This document shows, piece by piece, positions 44,842 through 52,357 of a stretch of DNA of 64,000 bases (positions are counted from its first letter, which is position 1; each line of letters starts with the position of its first letter). The stretch is from NCBI GenBank assembly GCA_024695815.1, contig JAILHK010000034.1:1-64000 (forward strand), read 5' to 3'. A program made the translations under genes and the position numbers. The notes under the pieces are model-generated. The model did not search any database. It was not told where the DNA came from and was given only the letters and a program-made list of their open reading frames with translations. This DNA is from Prevotella sp. (GTDB lineage: Bacteria > Bacteroidota > Bacteroidia > Bacteroidales > Bacteroidaceae).

Positions 44842-45480
44842 CTATAAAATCCGCAAAAATCCAACGCATTTGTAATAACCAAATATCATATCCTTGGGAA
44901 TTATGAAATCGGGATATTCCTCTCTGTTGAAAGATACACACCTTATTCCACCCTTTTCTTCGTATATCTTCTTAAATTTCGGCCCCTCTGCGGTGTCTAG
45001 GAGATAGCAACTGCCCCACTCCAGGATTCTTGTCTTCTTGAAAAACAATTCATCACCTCGTCTATAGTTCGGACTCATACGATCCGTCTTAAGGAATAGA
45101 GAGAAGTCGTATTGCGGGATAAGTGTAACTATAGGCCTTTCCATGCACAACGCTCTCTTTGGGCCTTCTATATAGTCTGGTATATGTCCCTCCGACAATG
45201 TCCTTGGTAATCTAGGCTTGGTGTCTTGCGGAATTTCCGGTGTGTTGTCGTTTACATACATACTTCCCTCACCAAACATCAGCCAATCATGATTGATGTT
45301 CGGAAATGCATTAATGACATCTTGGATAAATCCCCTCGGGACTCGTCTTTCGCCTGTAAGTATCTGTGATATGTTTGACTGTTGTCGTTTTAGTTTTTCA
45401 GCTAACTCTCTCTGTGTGATATTCTCTCGGTGTATGAGGCTAAGTAGTCTCTCTCTTAATTGATCTTCTTTATACTCCAT
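44842..45480 (-). CDS. Phage CI-like repressor (XRE HTH plus S24-like domain, apparently lacking the catalytic Ser)
   Basis: 212 residues from ATG 45480 (an upstream start at 45507 lies in the promoter and is less likely). Residues 8-55 are an XRE-type helix-turn-helix (ITQRELAEKLKRQQSNISQILTGER). Residues about 115-212 have the LexA/S24 peptidase-like fold. Where active enzymes have Ser-Met-x-Pro, this protein has Arg134-Met-Ser-Pro (KTDRMSPNYRRGDELF), so self-cleavage may be lost. It is divergent from the early operon with operators between them. The phage may be induced by the antirepressor at 46183 instead of RecA-driven cleavage; this is inference. Confidence 0.85.
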   Translation of the reverse strand: MEYKEDQLRERLLSLIHRENITQRELAEKLKRQQSNISQILTGERRVPRGFIQDVINAFPNINHDWLMFGEGSMYVNDNTPEIPQDTKPRLPRTLSEGHIPDYIEGPKRALCMERPIVTLIPQYDFSLFLKTDRMSPNYRRGDELFFKKTRILEWGSCYLLDTAEGPKFKKIYEEKGGIRCVSFNREEYPDFIIPKDMIFGYYKCVGFLRIL

Positions 45481-45504
45481 AATGTAAACTATTGTAAAAT
45501 ATAC

Positions 45505-45564
45505 CAAAAATATTTTAAATAATTACCAAAAATTTCCCAGTTTGGTAATTATTGCATAACTTTG
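45505..45564. promoter_or_regulatory. Divergent repressor/early operon operator-promoter region
   Basis: ATTACCAAA (45522-45530) and TTTGGTAAT (45541-45549) form a perfect inverted repeat with a 10-bp spacer; further ACCAAA half-sites lie at 45504 and about 45663. A plus-strand TAACTTTG (45557-45564) and a minus-strand TATTTTTG (45512-45505) flank it. This fits repressor operators over divergent promoters. The plus transcript would have a 135-nt leader (45571-45705) in which no gene is seen. Confidence 0.65.
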
Positions 45565-45705
45565 CCAGTGTTAAACAAACAAGTTTGTGTTCGGTCAAGC
45601 ACTTGTCGGTTCTAAAATTCGCAAGGCTGCTGCAAAAATAACACATTTAATTGTTCGTTATACCAAAATAAACATTAATTAATATATAATTAGAAATATT
45701 AAACA

Positions 45706-45954
45706 ATGAATGTAACAACGGAAAAAATTAAAGCTATTCCTGCCGGCAAGATTGCTTTCTTCCCTTGTGAAGATGGTGCCAAGATACGTTCAGCACGTTC
45801 TTTGGTCTCAATTATTAAGGAACAAGGGGCTTACCAGAAAGATGTGGTAGATTATGAAACGGCTAAATTGGTCATTAACAATAACTTGGTGTTCGTTGTA
45901 TTCGCCATGCGCGATTGCGATGTTCCAACACTCCATAAACTGAACAAGAAATGA
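45706..45954 (+). CDS. Small phage early protein, unrecognised
   Basis: 82 residues: NVTTEKIKAIPAGKIAFFPCEDGAKIRSARSLVSIIKEQ, a pattern suggestive of a small DNA-binding or Cro-position protein, but no helix-turn-helix is evident. First gene of the plus-strand early operon; its stop overlaps the next start by 4 bp. Confidence 0.7.
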   Translation: MNVTTEKIKAIPAGKIAFFPCEDGAKIRSARSLVSIIKEQGAYQKDVVDYETAKLVINNNLVFVVFAMRDCDVPTLHKLNKK

Positions 45955-46172
45955 TTAAGAGGGTAGATATAGTCGCTGAAAGGTATGATGATGGAATGAC
46001 CTGTAAGTATGTTGGTTTCAACGAAGATGGTAAAGAAGCATACAAGGGTAAAGATCTCGCTCTTTCTGATAGTGAAGCAAATATGTTAGTACCTATCATA
46101 ATTAATGACTTACGGCAGTTATTTGAAAAATCTGAAAATGTTCTCATTAAGATAGAATACGAACCAATATAA
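45951..46172 (+). CDS. Small phage protein, unrecognised
   Basis: 73 residues, mixed alpha/beta with an acidic surface (ADGMTCKYVGFNEDGKEAYKGK-like centre, shortened here: YVGFNEDGKEAYKGKDL). Overlaps the preceding gene by ATGA and precedes the antirepressor by 10 bp. Function unknown. Confidence 0.65.
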   Translation: MIKRVDIVAERYDDGMTCKYVGFNEDGKEAYKGKDLALSDSEANMLVPIIINDLRQLFEKSENVLIKIEYEPI

Positions 46173-46182
46173 AAACAACACT

Positions 46183-46974
46183 ATGAGTAATATTCAAATC
46201 TTCAACAGCCCCAGGTTTGGCGCAATAAGAACATCTGGCACACCACAGATGCCTATGTTCTGCCTTGCTGATGTCTGTAACGCCATCGGGATTGCCAACC
46301 CGAGAAACGTTAAGAGCAGACTTGATGAAGACGATGTCCATCTGGTGGACACCCCTACTAGTGGTGGAATGCAGCAAATAACGTATGTAACAGAAAGTGG
46401 ACTGTATGACGTGATCATCCGCTCGGATAGCGAACAAGCTAAACCTTTCCGCAAGTGGGTAACATCGGAAGTCTTGCCATCAATACGAAAGCATGGTGCA
46501 TACATGACCGGTACCACCATTGACTCCATTATTGCAGACCCAGATAATGGCATCCGCCTCTTGCAAGCGCTTAAAGAAGAGCGCGAGCAGAGAAAGCTCG
46601 TTGAAGATAAGGTATTACTCTTGGAAGAAGTGACAAAGATACAAGCACCGAAGGTAAGGTTTGCAGAAGCCGTTACGGGCACGGAAACGAATATACTCAT
46701 ACGCGACCTGGCCAAACTTATACAGCAGAATGGTTACAACATCGGCGAAAAGAGATTATACCAATGGTTGCGTGATAACGATTATCTGTGTAAGTACGGA
46801 CAGAACTACAACCGACCAATGCAGAGATATGTCGAACAGGGACTGTTCTTTCTTAAGGAAGGTGTTCACTCTGAAAACGGCATCGTTAAGTCTAATTTCA
46901 CGACAATGGTCACAGGCAAAGGGCAAGAATATTTCATTAATAAATTCATAGGCAATGAAAGCAAAATGGTATAA
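46183..46974 (+). CDS. Phage antirepressor (BRO-N plus KilAC domains)
   Basis: 263 residues. BRO-N domain at about 5-110 (MFCLADVCNAIGIANPRN, YVTESGLYDVIIRS, FRKWVTSEVLPSIRKHGAYM), linker with a coiled coil (about 125-150), and a KilAC DNA-binding domain at about 155-255 (RDLAKLIQQNGYNIGEKRLYQWLRDN, MVTGKGQEYFINKF). These proteins counteract CI-type repressors in many phages. It lies close to a repressor whose catalytic serine seems absent, which would make this the main induction route. Confidence 0.88.
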   Translation: MSNIQIFNSPRFGAIRTSGTPQMPMFCLADVCNAIGIANPRNVKSRLDEDDVHLVDTPTSGGMQQITYVTESGLYDVIIRSDSEQAKPFRKWVTSEVLPSIRKHGAYMTGTTIDSIIADPDNGIRLLQALKEEREQRKLVEDKVLLLEEVTKIQAPKVRFAEAVTGTETNILIRDLAKLIQQNGYNIGEKRLYQWLRDNDYLCKYGQNYNRPMQRYVEQGLFFLKEGVHSENGIVKSNFTTMVTGKGQEYFINKFIGNESKMV

Positions 46975-47068
46975 TAACGACTGGGTCGTCTGCATACTAG
47001 CGGGAATAGTGCTTGTCCTGATGGTTGTCGCTAACTATTATTATCACAAAGGAATATTGGTATGGTGA
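46955..47068 (+). CDS. Single-pass membrane micropeptide
   Basis: 37 residues with one clear transmembrane helix (VVCILAGIVLVLMVVANYYY) after a short charged N-terminus. Starts within the antirepressor's 3' end and overlaps the next gene by 7 bp. Plausible because of position and composition, not confirmed. Confidence 0.5.
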   Translation: MKAKWYNNDWVVCILAGIVLVLMVVANYYYHKGILVW

Positions 47069-47232
47069 AAGAATATTGCACAGCAGCAGAAGCAGCAGAG
47101 ATACTTAGACTATCAGTTAGTCGTATATATCACCTCAAAGACAAGCTACCACACATTAAATGTGGTTCTAAGCAGCAGTCGCGAATCTTATTCATCCGAG
47201 ATAGATTGTTGGAGGTTTACACCAATGATTAG
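47062..47232 (+). CDS. Small HTH_17/excisionase-like DNA-binding protein
   Basis: 56 residues: YCTAAEAAEILRLSVSRIYHLKDKLPHIKCG...RILFIRDRLLEVY, the MerR/Xis-like helix-turn-helix pattern common in excisionases and phage regulators. Together with the antirepressor it suggests a lysogeny/excision control block. It is the last ORF before the tRNA/ncRNA region. Confidence 0.8.
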   Translation: MVKEYCTAAEAAEILRLSVSRIYHLKDKLPHIKCGSKQQSRILFIRDRLLEVYTND

Positions 47233-47269
47233 ACGACCTAAGAGTAGGTCATTGTTACCTTGATTTAAA

Positions 47270-47346
47270 GTCCGTGAGGATATAAAGTTTTCTTTATTTT
47301 TCGATTTTTTTACATCATTTTTTAATTACTTCGGTCCGTGAGGATA
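47270..47346 (+). repeat. Direct repeat GTCCGTGAGGATA, two copies 64 bp apart
   Basis: Copies at 47270-47282 and 47334-47346, each followed by A/G-rich then T-rich bases (TAAAGTTTT and GAAGTTTTT). A shorter form, GTGAGGATA, sits in the candidate RNA at 44422. Between them is an AT-rich stretch with no gene. Confidence 0.75.
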
Positions 47347-47360
47347 GAAGTTTTTCACAA

Positions 47361-47433
47361 GCGATTGTAGCTCAGTGGATAGAGCAACTGCCTCCTAAGC
47401 AGTAGGTCGTGAGTCCGATTCTCACCTTTCGCA
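47361..47433 (+). tRNA. Phage tRNA-Arg (anticodon CCT), degenerate
   Basis: 73-nt cloverleaf: acceptor GCGATTG/CTTTCGC with two adjacent T-T mismatches, D-stem GCTC/GAGC, anticodon stem ACTGC/GCAGT with loop CTCCTAA (anticodon CCT), T-stem GTGAG/CTCAC with loop TCCGATT, where C replaces the near-invariant T at position 55. CCA is not encoded. It would read AGG, a codon used more in these AT-rich phage genes than in the host genes nearby. Confidence 0.8.
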
Positions 47434-47650
47434 CTAAGTCCCTCGGGGCGAGTGGTCTTTGACATAATGGTACTGATGAACGTGGAAAAGGCCACGTATG
47501 GAAACTACCAATCTCCATAAACAGCAATAGTGCTTAAGGTGGGTAAAGGGTTGGCAAGTCCTATATTGTTACATTGTAATGCGGCCCCGCAAGAGAGCGG
47601 TGAGTGATTGCCCAAGCCACTAACGCAGAGGGCGATGTAATAACAATTAT
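47434..47650 (+). ncRNA. Candidate structured RNA downstream of the phage tRNA
   Basis: Nested helices visible by eye: ACGTGG/CCACGT (47480-47485 with 47492-47497) inside TGGTA/TACCA (47468-47472 with 47506-47510); CCGC/GCGG (47587-47590 with 47597-47600) inside ATTGTTA/TAACAAT (47565-47571 with 47641-47647). No ORF fits. Together with the tRNA it forms a 290-nt non-coding block inside an otherwise gene-packed operon. 47651-47730 holds only AT-rich spacer and a CCGGT/ACCGG pair. Confidence 0.45.
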
Positions 47651-47730
47651 TATTTAAGTTCATAAATCTTATGTATTTCCCGGTCTCTTGTGAAAGCCAC
47701 CGGTTTTAACTGAAAACAAATACCACCCAT

Positions 47731-47931
47731 ATGATAGTAATATCCACCAGAACTAGCCTTATCCGAAGGCGCGATGAGTTGTACGAGCAGATACACTCAG
47801 TTGTCGGATATGCCTCAGTACAACACGTTGAGGCTATCATGAGACGAATAAACATTATTAACCTCAAACTATTGTCTTACAAGTATGCTCAAAAGAACAC
47901 CACTAAAGAGGAAGACACCTCTACGTACTAA
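47731..47931 (+). CDS. Small phage helical protein, unrecognised
   Basis: 66 residues, basic, with helices RRRDELYEQIHSVVGYASV and HVEAIMRRINIINLKLL. Overlaps the NinG-like gene by 47 bp in another frame. Position right after the non-coding block and before NinG makes it plausible; no family recognised. Confidence 0.55.
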   Translation: MIVISTRTSLIRRRDELYEQIHSVVGYASVQHVEAIMRRINIINLKLLSYKYAQKNTTKEEDTSTY

Positions 47932-48454
47932 GACCATCTTCGACAATACAGAGGTTAAAGTAAAAAAGCCATGCGAAGATCGTGCGAAACATATAAAAGA
48001 GCTAGATGCAGTCTTCCAATATTATATAAGGTTGCGTGACTCTAAACCTAATGGTATATGCCAATGCATTAGTTGCGGTAAGTATGTTCCATTCGCGAAG
48101 ATACAAGCTGGTCACTTCAGGTCTCGCATGCATATGTCAACGCGATGGAACGAAATGAATGTAAATGGCGAATGTGAAACATGCAATCTAGAGCTACGCA
48201 ACGGCGACCATCTACTTGACTATCGTAGAAATCTTGTTAAGAAGATAGGTAAAAAAAAGGTTGAATGGATAGAAGGCTACTGTAACACTCCCGTCAAATG
48301 GTGCGACTTTGAAATCGTACTTATGATTAAGGACTATTGTAAAAAGTGTAAGTCATTATCCGAGGAAAAAGGAATATCACTAAGCAAAACAGTACAACGA
48401 ATAATTAAAAAGTATGAAACAGCCAGTATTACTAGATGTGATGATGGGAGATAA
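47885..48454 (+). CDS. NinG/Rap-like recombination protein
   Basis: 189 residues. Basic N-terminus (LKRTPLKRKTPLRTKT), then a zinc-binding core CxCxxC (CQCISCGKYV) and AGHFRSRMHMSTRWNEMNVNGECETCNLEL, the HNH-like Cys/His layout of lambda NinG, a Holliday-junction-associated nuclease/accessory. The C-terminus is helical and Lys-rich. Overlaps the next gene by 41 bp. Confidence 0.85.
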   Translation: MLKRTPLKRKTPLRTKTIFDNTEVKVKKPCEDRAKHIKELDAVFQYYIRLRDSKPNGICQCISCGKYVPFAKIQAGHFRSRMHMSTRWNEMNVNGECETCNLELRNGDHLLDYRRNLVKKIGKKKVEWIEGYCNTPVKWCDFEIVLMIKDYCKKCKSLSEEKGISLSKTVQRIIKKYETASITRCDDGR

Positions 48455-48632
48455 CTTCATCTGCCAATTACGCTACAACAAGCGAGGTTTTCCTCAAATG
48501 GTTGATGGTAAAGTTGTTGAGGTTCACAAGGAGTCCGACTTAAAGGCATTCGTGGAGTCTCAGCGCCCATCATTGATAGGTAAAGATTATCATGTTGAAT
48601 TATCTAATCAAAGTGTTTTTTCAAAATGTTAG
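48414..48632 (+). CDS. Small phage protein, unrecognised
   Basis: 72 residues, mixed alpha/beta (FICQLRYNKRGFPQMVDGKVVEVHKESDLKAFVE). Overlaps NinG by 41 bp at the start and the following gene by 7 bp at the end. The dense overlaps support translation. Function unknown. Confidence 0.6.
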   Translation: MKQPVLLDVMMGDNFICQLRYNKRGFPQMVDGKVVEVHKESDLKAFVESQRPSLIGKDYHVELSNQSVFSKC

Positions 48633-48853
48633 GCATTAAAATTATCACAAGCAGAACCTATCGTAGTCTTATAGACGAGATAGATGGATTTAGGAAGGCA
48701 AACAAAAGCCTATTCTTCGCAAATAAGCAGCTTATGGTCGAAAACAATTCTCTTCGCGGTCAGATTAACGAAGAAATGAGAATTGAACAGGAGTTGCGGA
48801 CACAGATTCGAAAATTGAATATTGACTTAAAAAGTTTATCGTCAAAAAAATGA
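48626..48853 (+). CDS. Small coiled-coil phage protein
   Basis: 75 residues, one long predicted coiled coil (RTYRSLIDEIDGFRKANKSL through LRTQIRKLNIDL). Overlaps both neighbours (7 bp and 4 bp), so it is tied to the ATPase that follows. Function unknown. Confidence 0.65.
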   Translation: MLGIKIITSRTYRSLIDEIDGFRKANKSLFFANKQLMVENNSLRGQINEEMRIEQELRTQIRKLNIDLKSLSSKK

Positions 48854-50874
48854 AAATTAAAATCAAAAAAATCACCCTAACCAACTTCAAGTGCTTTCGC
48901 AACTTTGAGTTGAATATCGGAAATGATATTACTGTCATTAGTGGCAGAAATGGTTCCGGTAAGACAACTATTGCAGATGCCGTGCTATTTTGTTTCTTTG
49001 GCAAGAACTCTGCCGGCCAGTCTGATCTTGAACTATTCAAGACAAGGGAAAACGGGAAGGTTATTCCCAACCTAGACCACTCTGTTGAGATCGTCCTGGA
49101 AACATCTACCTCTGACGATATTACAACAGATTTTGTGCTCAAACGCTCAATTAAGGAAGTCTGGGTTAAAAAACGTGGTGCAGAACAGTCTGTTTTCAAG
49201 AATAATAATGTAGAGTACTACGTTAATGGTGAGGTGCTAACAAAAGCCGACTTTGATAAACAAATCAAAACCATTGTCGATGAAGAGGTGTTCCGGGCCA
49301 TCACAAACCCAACTTACTTTCCATCACTTAAATGGCAGTTACAGCGTGAGTTCCTTACCAGACTCGTTGATATGTCGGACTTCTGTGCGACCAGAGCAGA
49401 ATTAGACGGGGCGCTAGCTTCTATTCCTGCCGGTCAGTCAATCGAGGAATACATGAAGCATATCAAGTATCAGATTTCTGAAATCAAAAAGAAATTGGAA
49501 AGGATCCCTGTTCGTCTTGAAGAACAGAATAAGGCCTTACCGGATTGTCTCGACTGGGACGAGATAAAGAAGAAATCTGACCAGGTAACTAACGAATTGT
49601 CTGAGGTTGAAAACAAAATTATTGCTATTCGTTCTGGCAATGGCGGAGACGTAAAACGTGCCGAAATACGCGAGAAACTTAAAGAACATAGTAATAAACT
49701 ATCGGCAATTGAAAGTCGTACCCGTGAACTTCTTGCGAAGAAGGAGATTGAACATCATTCTGCTATCTCTAAGGCAACAGCCAAATTCAATTCGTTAGTA
49801 ATTACACAACGCGATATTGAGCAAGTACTGAAGTCGCATGAGCCTATGATGAAACGCTGCAAGGAAACCTTAGACGAGTGCGAGAAAGATGCCTGTTATA
49901 TCAGGGAGGCATGGGCGGCTAACATCAAGAGGCAGCTTGATTTTAATGAAAACGACTGTGTATGCCCAACATGTGGCCAGTACCTCCCGCCAGAGCAGAT
50001 ACAAGAGAAGAAAAATACTGCTATCTCAAATCTCAACAAGTTAAAGGCGGACACTAAGGCTTCCCTTACCAACAAGGCGAACATAGTTAAGCAACTACGT
50101 GAAGACACTGAGCGGCATATGGCAGAACTCGACCAAAAGAAGGCTGAAATGGAACAGCGCCTTGCCAGCACCAAAGAGGCTATCAACGAAGCTTTTTCGG
50201 AAAAGGCTAAGGTTGAAAAAACCAAACTGCCAACATATGACGAACTTCTTGCACAAGATACTGAATATCAAAAACTTTTGCAAGTTGGTAAGTCACTCAA
50301 CGAGGCCATGGATGCTACCTATACAGATGATGATTGTCAGCTCAAACAACAGCTTGAAGAACTTACATCGCGAAAAGATTCTCTAACAGAAGAAAACAAA
50401 TCTCTCAGCGCACAGCTTGCTATTCGTCCTCATTATGAGAAAGGTTTGGCTCTCATTCAAGAAATTCGTAACGAAGAGAAGAATCTTATAAGTCAGCTAT
50501 GCGAACTTGAAAAGAAAGAAGATGTAGTATTCGGTTATATCGAGCGTTACAACACGGTACTTGAAGAGCGCATTAATCAGCATTTTGACCTTGTTAAGTG
50601 GAGATTGTTCCGTACAATCAATAACGGAGGTGACTCATTCGACGAGCCATATTGCGAATGTCTTGTTAATGGCAACCCTTATGATAAGGGCTTGAACTCT
50701 GCCGATTGTCTTAACGCTGGGTTAGATATAATCAATACGTTATCTCGTCATTACGGAGTCTGTGCACCCATCGTTATTGATAATGCAGAGAGTTGTCTTA
50801 ATATCATCAATACATCTGGGCAGCAGATAAGGTTATATGTTTCACCTAATGATTTAGTCGTAAAAAATGGATAA
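48850..50874 (+). CDS. SbcC/Rad50-like ATPase with zinc hook
   Basis: 674 residues. N-terminal Walker A GRNGSGKTT (32-40), after a typical LTNFKCFRNFELNI start; two long coiled-coil arms (about 180-350 and 395-560); a CPTC zinc-hook motif between them (near 371-376); and a C-terminal Walker B-like PIVIDNAES (near 637-645). Shorter than bacterial SbcC (about 1000 residues) because the arms are short. No SbcD/Mre11 partner is next to it. RecT lies two genes downstream, so a role in phage recombination or DNA-end processing is likely. Confidence 0.85.
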   Translation: MKIKIKKITLTNFKCFRNFELNIGNDITVISGRNGSGKTTIADAVLFCFFGKNSAGQSDLELFKTRENGKVIPNLDHSVEIVLETSTSDDITTDFVLKRSIKEVWVKKRGAEQSVFKNNNVEYYVNGEVLTKADFDKQIKTIVDEEVFRAITNPTYFPSLKWQLQREFLTRLVDMSDFCATRAELDGALASIPAGQSIEEYMKHIKYQISEIKKKLERIPVRLEEQNKALPDCLDWDEIKKKSDQVTNELSEVENKIIAIRSGNGGDVKRAEIREKLKEHSNKLSAIESRTRELLAKKEIEHHSAISKATAKFNSLVITQRDIEQVLKSHEPMMKRCKETLDECEKDACYIREAWAANIKRQLDFNENDCVCPTCGQYLPPEQIQEKKNTAISNLNKLKADTKASLTNKANIVKQLREDTERHMAELDQKKAEMEQRLASTKEAINEAFSEKAKVEKTKLPTYDELLAQDTEYQKLLQVGKSLNEAMDATYTDDDCQLKQQLEELTSRKDSLTEENKSLSAQLAIRPHYEKGLALIQEIRNEEKNLISQLCELEKKEDVVFGYIERYNTVLEERINQHFDLVKWRLFRTINNGGDSFDEPYCECLVNGNPYDKGLNSADCLNAGLDIINTLSRHYGVCAPIVIDNAESCLNIINTSGQQIRLYVSPNDLVVKNG

Positions 50875-51046
50875 TAGTGAACTAGGATTGCCGTATATGC
50901 CTCTATATACTAAATTTGAATTTCCGTGTAATCCGTTTGAGTGGATAGCACCTACGTTAGGTAATTTCGATAAGAGAGATAGAGACGATACAAGTCTGAA
51001 AATTTCTGTCAAGAAGAATAAACTTATTATTAACTTCAAAAATTAA
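50867..51046 (+). CDS. Small phage protein, unrecognised
   Basis: 59 residues, starting MDNSELGLPYMPLYTKFEFP. It overlaps the ATPase stop by 8 bp and ends 4 bp before the next gene. Soluble, aromatic N-terminal half, charged C-terminal half ending VKKNKLIINFKN. Function unknown. Confidence 0.55.
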   Translation: MDNSELGLPYMPLYTKFEFPCNPFEWIAPTLGNFDKRDRDDTSLKISVKKNKLIINFKN

Positions 51047-51050
51047 AATT

Positions 51051-51356
51051 ATGGAGAGATTATTAGCAGCCCTAATGGGTAAAGTGGAGAAACATCAAGT
51101 TGAAAGAAAAAAGAAGCGTGTTTACAGGGCAATCGAAATTGCCATTGACAATGCCAGTGATGAAATCGAGCGCATTGAAGACGCCAAGAAGAAAGTGGTG
51201 GGAACCATCGGTGAAGCGAACGATGTCAATCATGTCCTGGTTACACTGTGTAATCTTATTGGTGATCAGGAGGACCAGGAAGCCATTATTAAGCGTCTTG
51301 AAAAGTGCAAAGAGTATCTTACACAAGATGTAGAAACAGAAGGGGAAGGAGAGTAA
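51051..51356 (+). CDS. Helical phage protein, unrecognised
   Basis: 101 residues, charged and helical (RKKKRVYRAIEIAIDNASDE, IIKRLEKCKEYL), ending in an acidic tail. Directly upstream of recT (3-bp gap), so it may act with the recombinase. No family recognised. Confidence 0.65.
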   Translation: MERLLAALMGKVEKHQVERKKKRVYRAIEIAIDNASDEIERIEDAKKKVVGTIGEANDVNHVLVTLCNLIGDQEDQEAIIKRLEKCKEYLTQDVETEGEGE

Positions 51357-51359
51357 GCA

Positions 51360-52298
51360 ATGGCAGAAAATCAACTTCAAGTACAGGGGCAGAACACAAC
51401 TGCCCTTTCCGCTCAACAACAGAGGGTTATGGGCTTCAAGAACATTCTCGATGGCAGCTTCGCTAAGGCACAACTTGAACAAGTCTTGAAGGAAAACGCA
51501 GGCTCGTTCGCTGTATCGCTCATGGAGGTCTATACCAACGACAAACAACTGCAGGCTTGTGACCCCAAAGCTGTATTCCAAGAGGCCGTGAAGGCAGCCT
51601 CGCTAAAGCTCCCTCTTAATAAGCAGTTGGGATATGGTTATCTTGTAGTATATAACAACTGGGATAAAGTCAATCGTGTTGCCGTTCCCACTCCAACATT
51701 CGTTCTTGGTTATCGTGGTTACATTCAGTTGGCTCAGCGCACCGGCTTTTACAAAAACATCAATGCCGGTGTTGTGTATGAGGGTGAACTTCGCTCTAAG
51801 GACAAACTGACAGGCGCAATAGATATTTCTGGTGAAGCAATATCTGATAAGGTGATTGGGTACTTCGCTTACTTTGAGCTACTAAATGGTTGTACGCACA
51901 CCTTATACATGACAACTGAACAGATGGCTAACTTCGCGCTTAAATATGCTGCAACATATAAGCCAAGGAAGAATTACACACCACCAACCATAGGCCAGCT
52001 TTTGGAAATGGCTCAATCGCAGGCATCTAACGGCCCCACACAGGGCAAGGTTGGTTGGGATGGCGATTATAATGCAATGGCAACAAAGACCGTTCTTCGT
52101 CACCTCCTGTCAAAGTGGGGCTTGCTGTCAATCGAAATGATGAACGCTCTTGATGCTGACGAGCGCATAGACAACTATTCCGCCGAAGTTATCCGTGACG
52201 AGGATAATGCCAACGATAAACCGACATACAATGCAACTCAGATTTTGGATGCTGAGGTTGTTGAAACAAAACCGGAAGACGAAGCGGCACCAATTTAA
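51360..52298 (+). CDS. recT: RecT-family single-strand annealing recombinase
   Basis: 312 residues. The family core is evident: CDPKAVFQEAVKAASLKLPLNKQLGYGYLVVYNN, TFVLGYRGYIQLAQRTGFYKNINAGVVYEGE and GDYNAMATKTVLRHLLSKWG. The C-terminus is acidic (about 275-312), as is usual. RecT pairs complementary single strands in Rac/phage-type recombination. Its normal exonuclease partner (RecE or YqaJ type) is not present beside it in the visible operon. A hairpin terminator follows the stop. Confidence 0.94.
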   Translation: MAENQLQVQGQNTTALSAQQQRVMGFKNILDGSFAKAQLEQVLKENAGSFAVSLMEVYTNDKQLQACDPKAVFQEAVKAASLKLPLNKQLGYGYLVVYNNWDKVNRVAVPTPTFVLGYRGYIQLAQRTGFYKNINAGVVYEGELRSKDKLTGAIDISGEAISDKVIGYFAYFELLNGCTHTLYMTTEQMANFALKYAATYKPRKNYTPPTIGQLLEMAQSQASNGPTQGKVGWDGDYNAMATKTVLRHLLSKWGLLSIEMMNALDADERIDNYSAEVIRDEDNANDKPTYNATQILDAEVVETKPEDEAAPI

Positions 52299-52304
52299 AT
52301 TCTC

Positions 52305-52331
52305 GGAGTGTGGAACGGCCACACTCCCTTT
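52305..52331 (+). terminator. Hairpin after recT
   Basis: GGAGTGTGG (52305-52313) pairs with CCACACTCC (52319-52327), loop 5 nt, then CTTTAATAATTTC. The weak T-tract suggests partial termination or an attenuator within the early operon. Confidence 0.6.
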
Positions 52332-52357
52332 AATAATTTCTTAATTTTACAACCAAT

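Noticed and set aside
45571..45705. Riboswitch in the early-operon leader
   Set aside because: Only a small ACAAAC/GTTTGT hairpin is visible and no known aptamer core was found.
46955..47650. Retron or diversity-generating retroelement around the phage tRNA/ncRNA
   Set aside because: No reverse transcriptase or template/variable repeat pair exists anywhere in the window.
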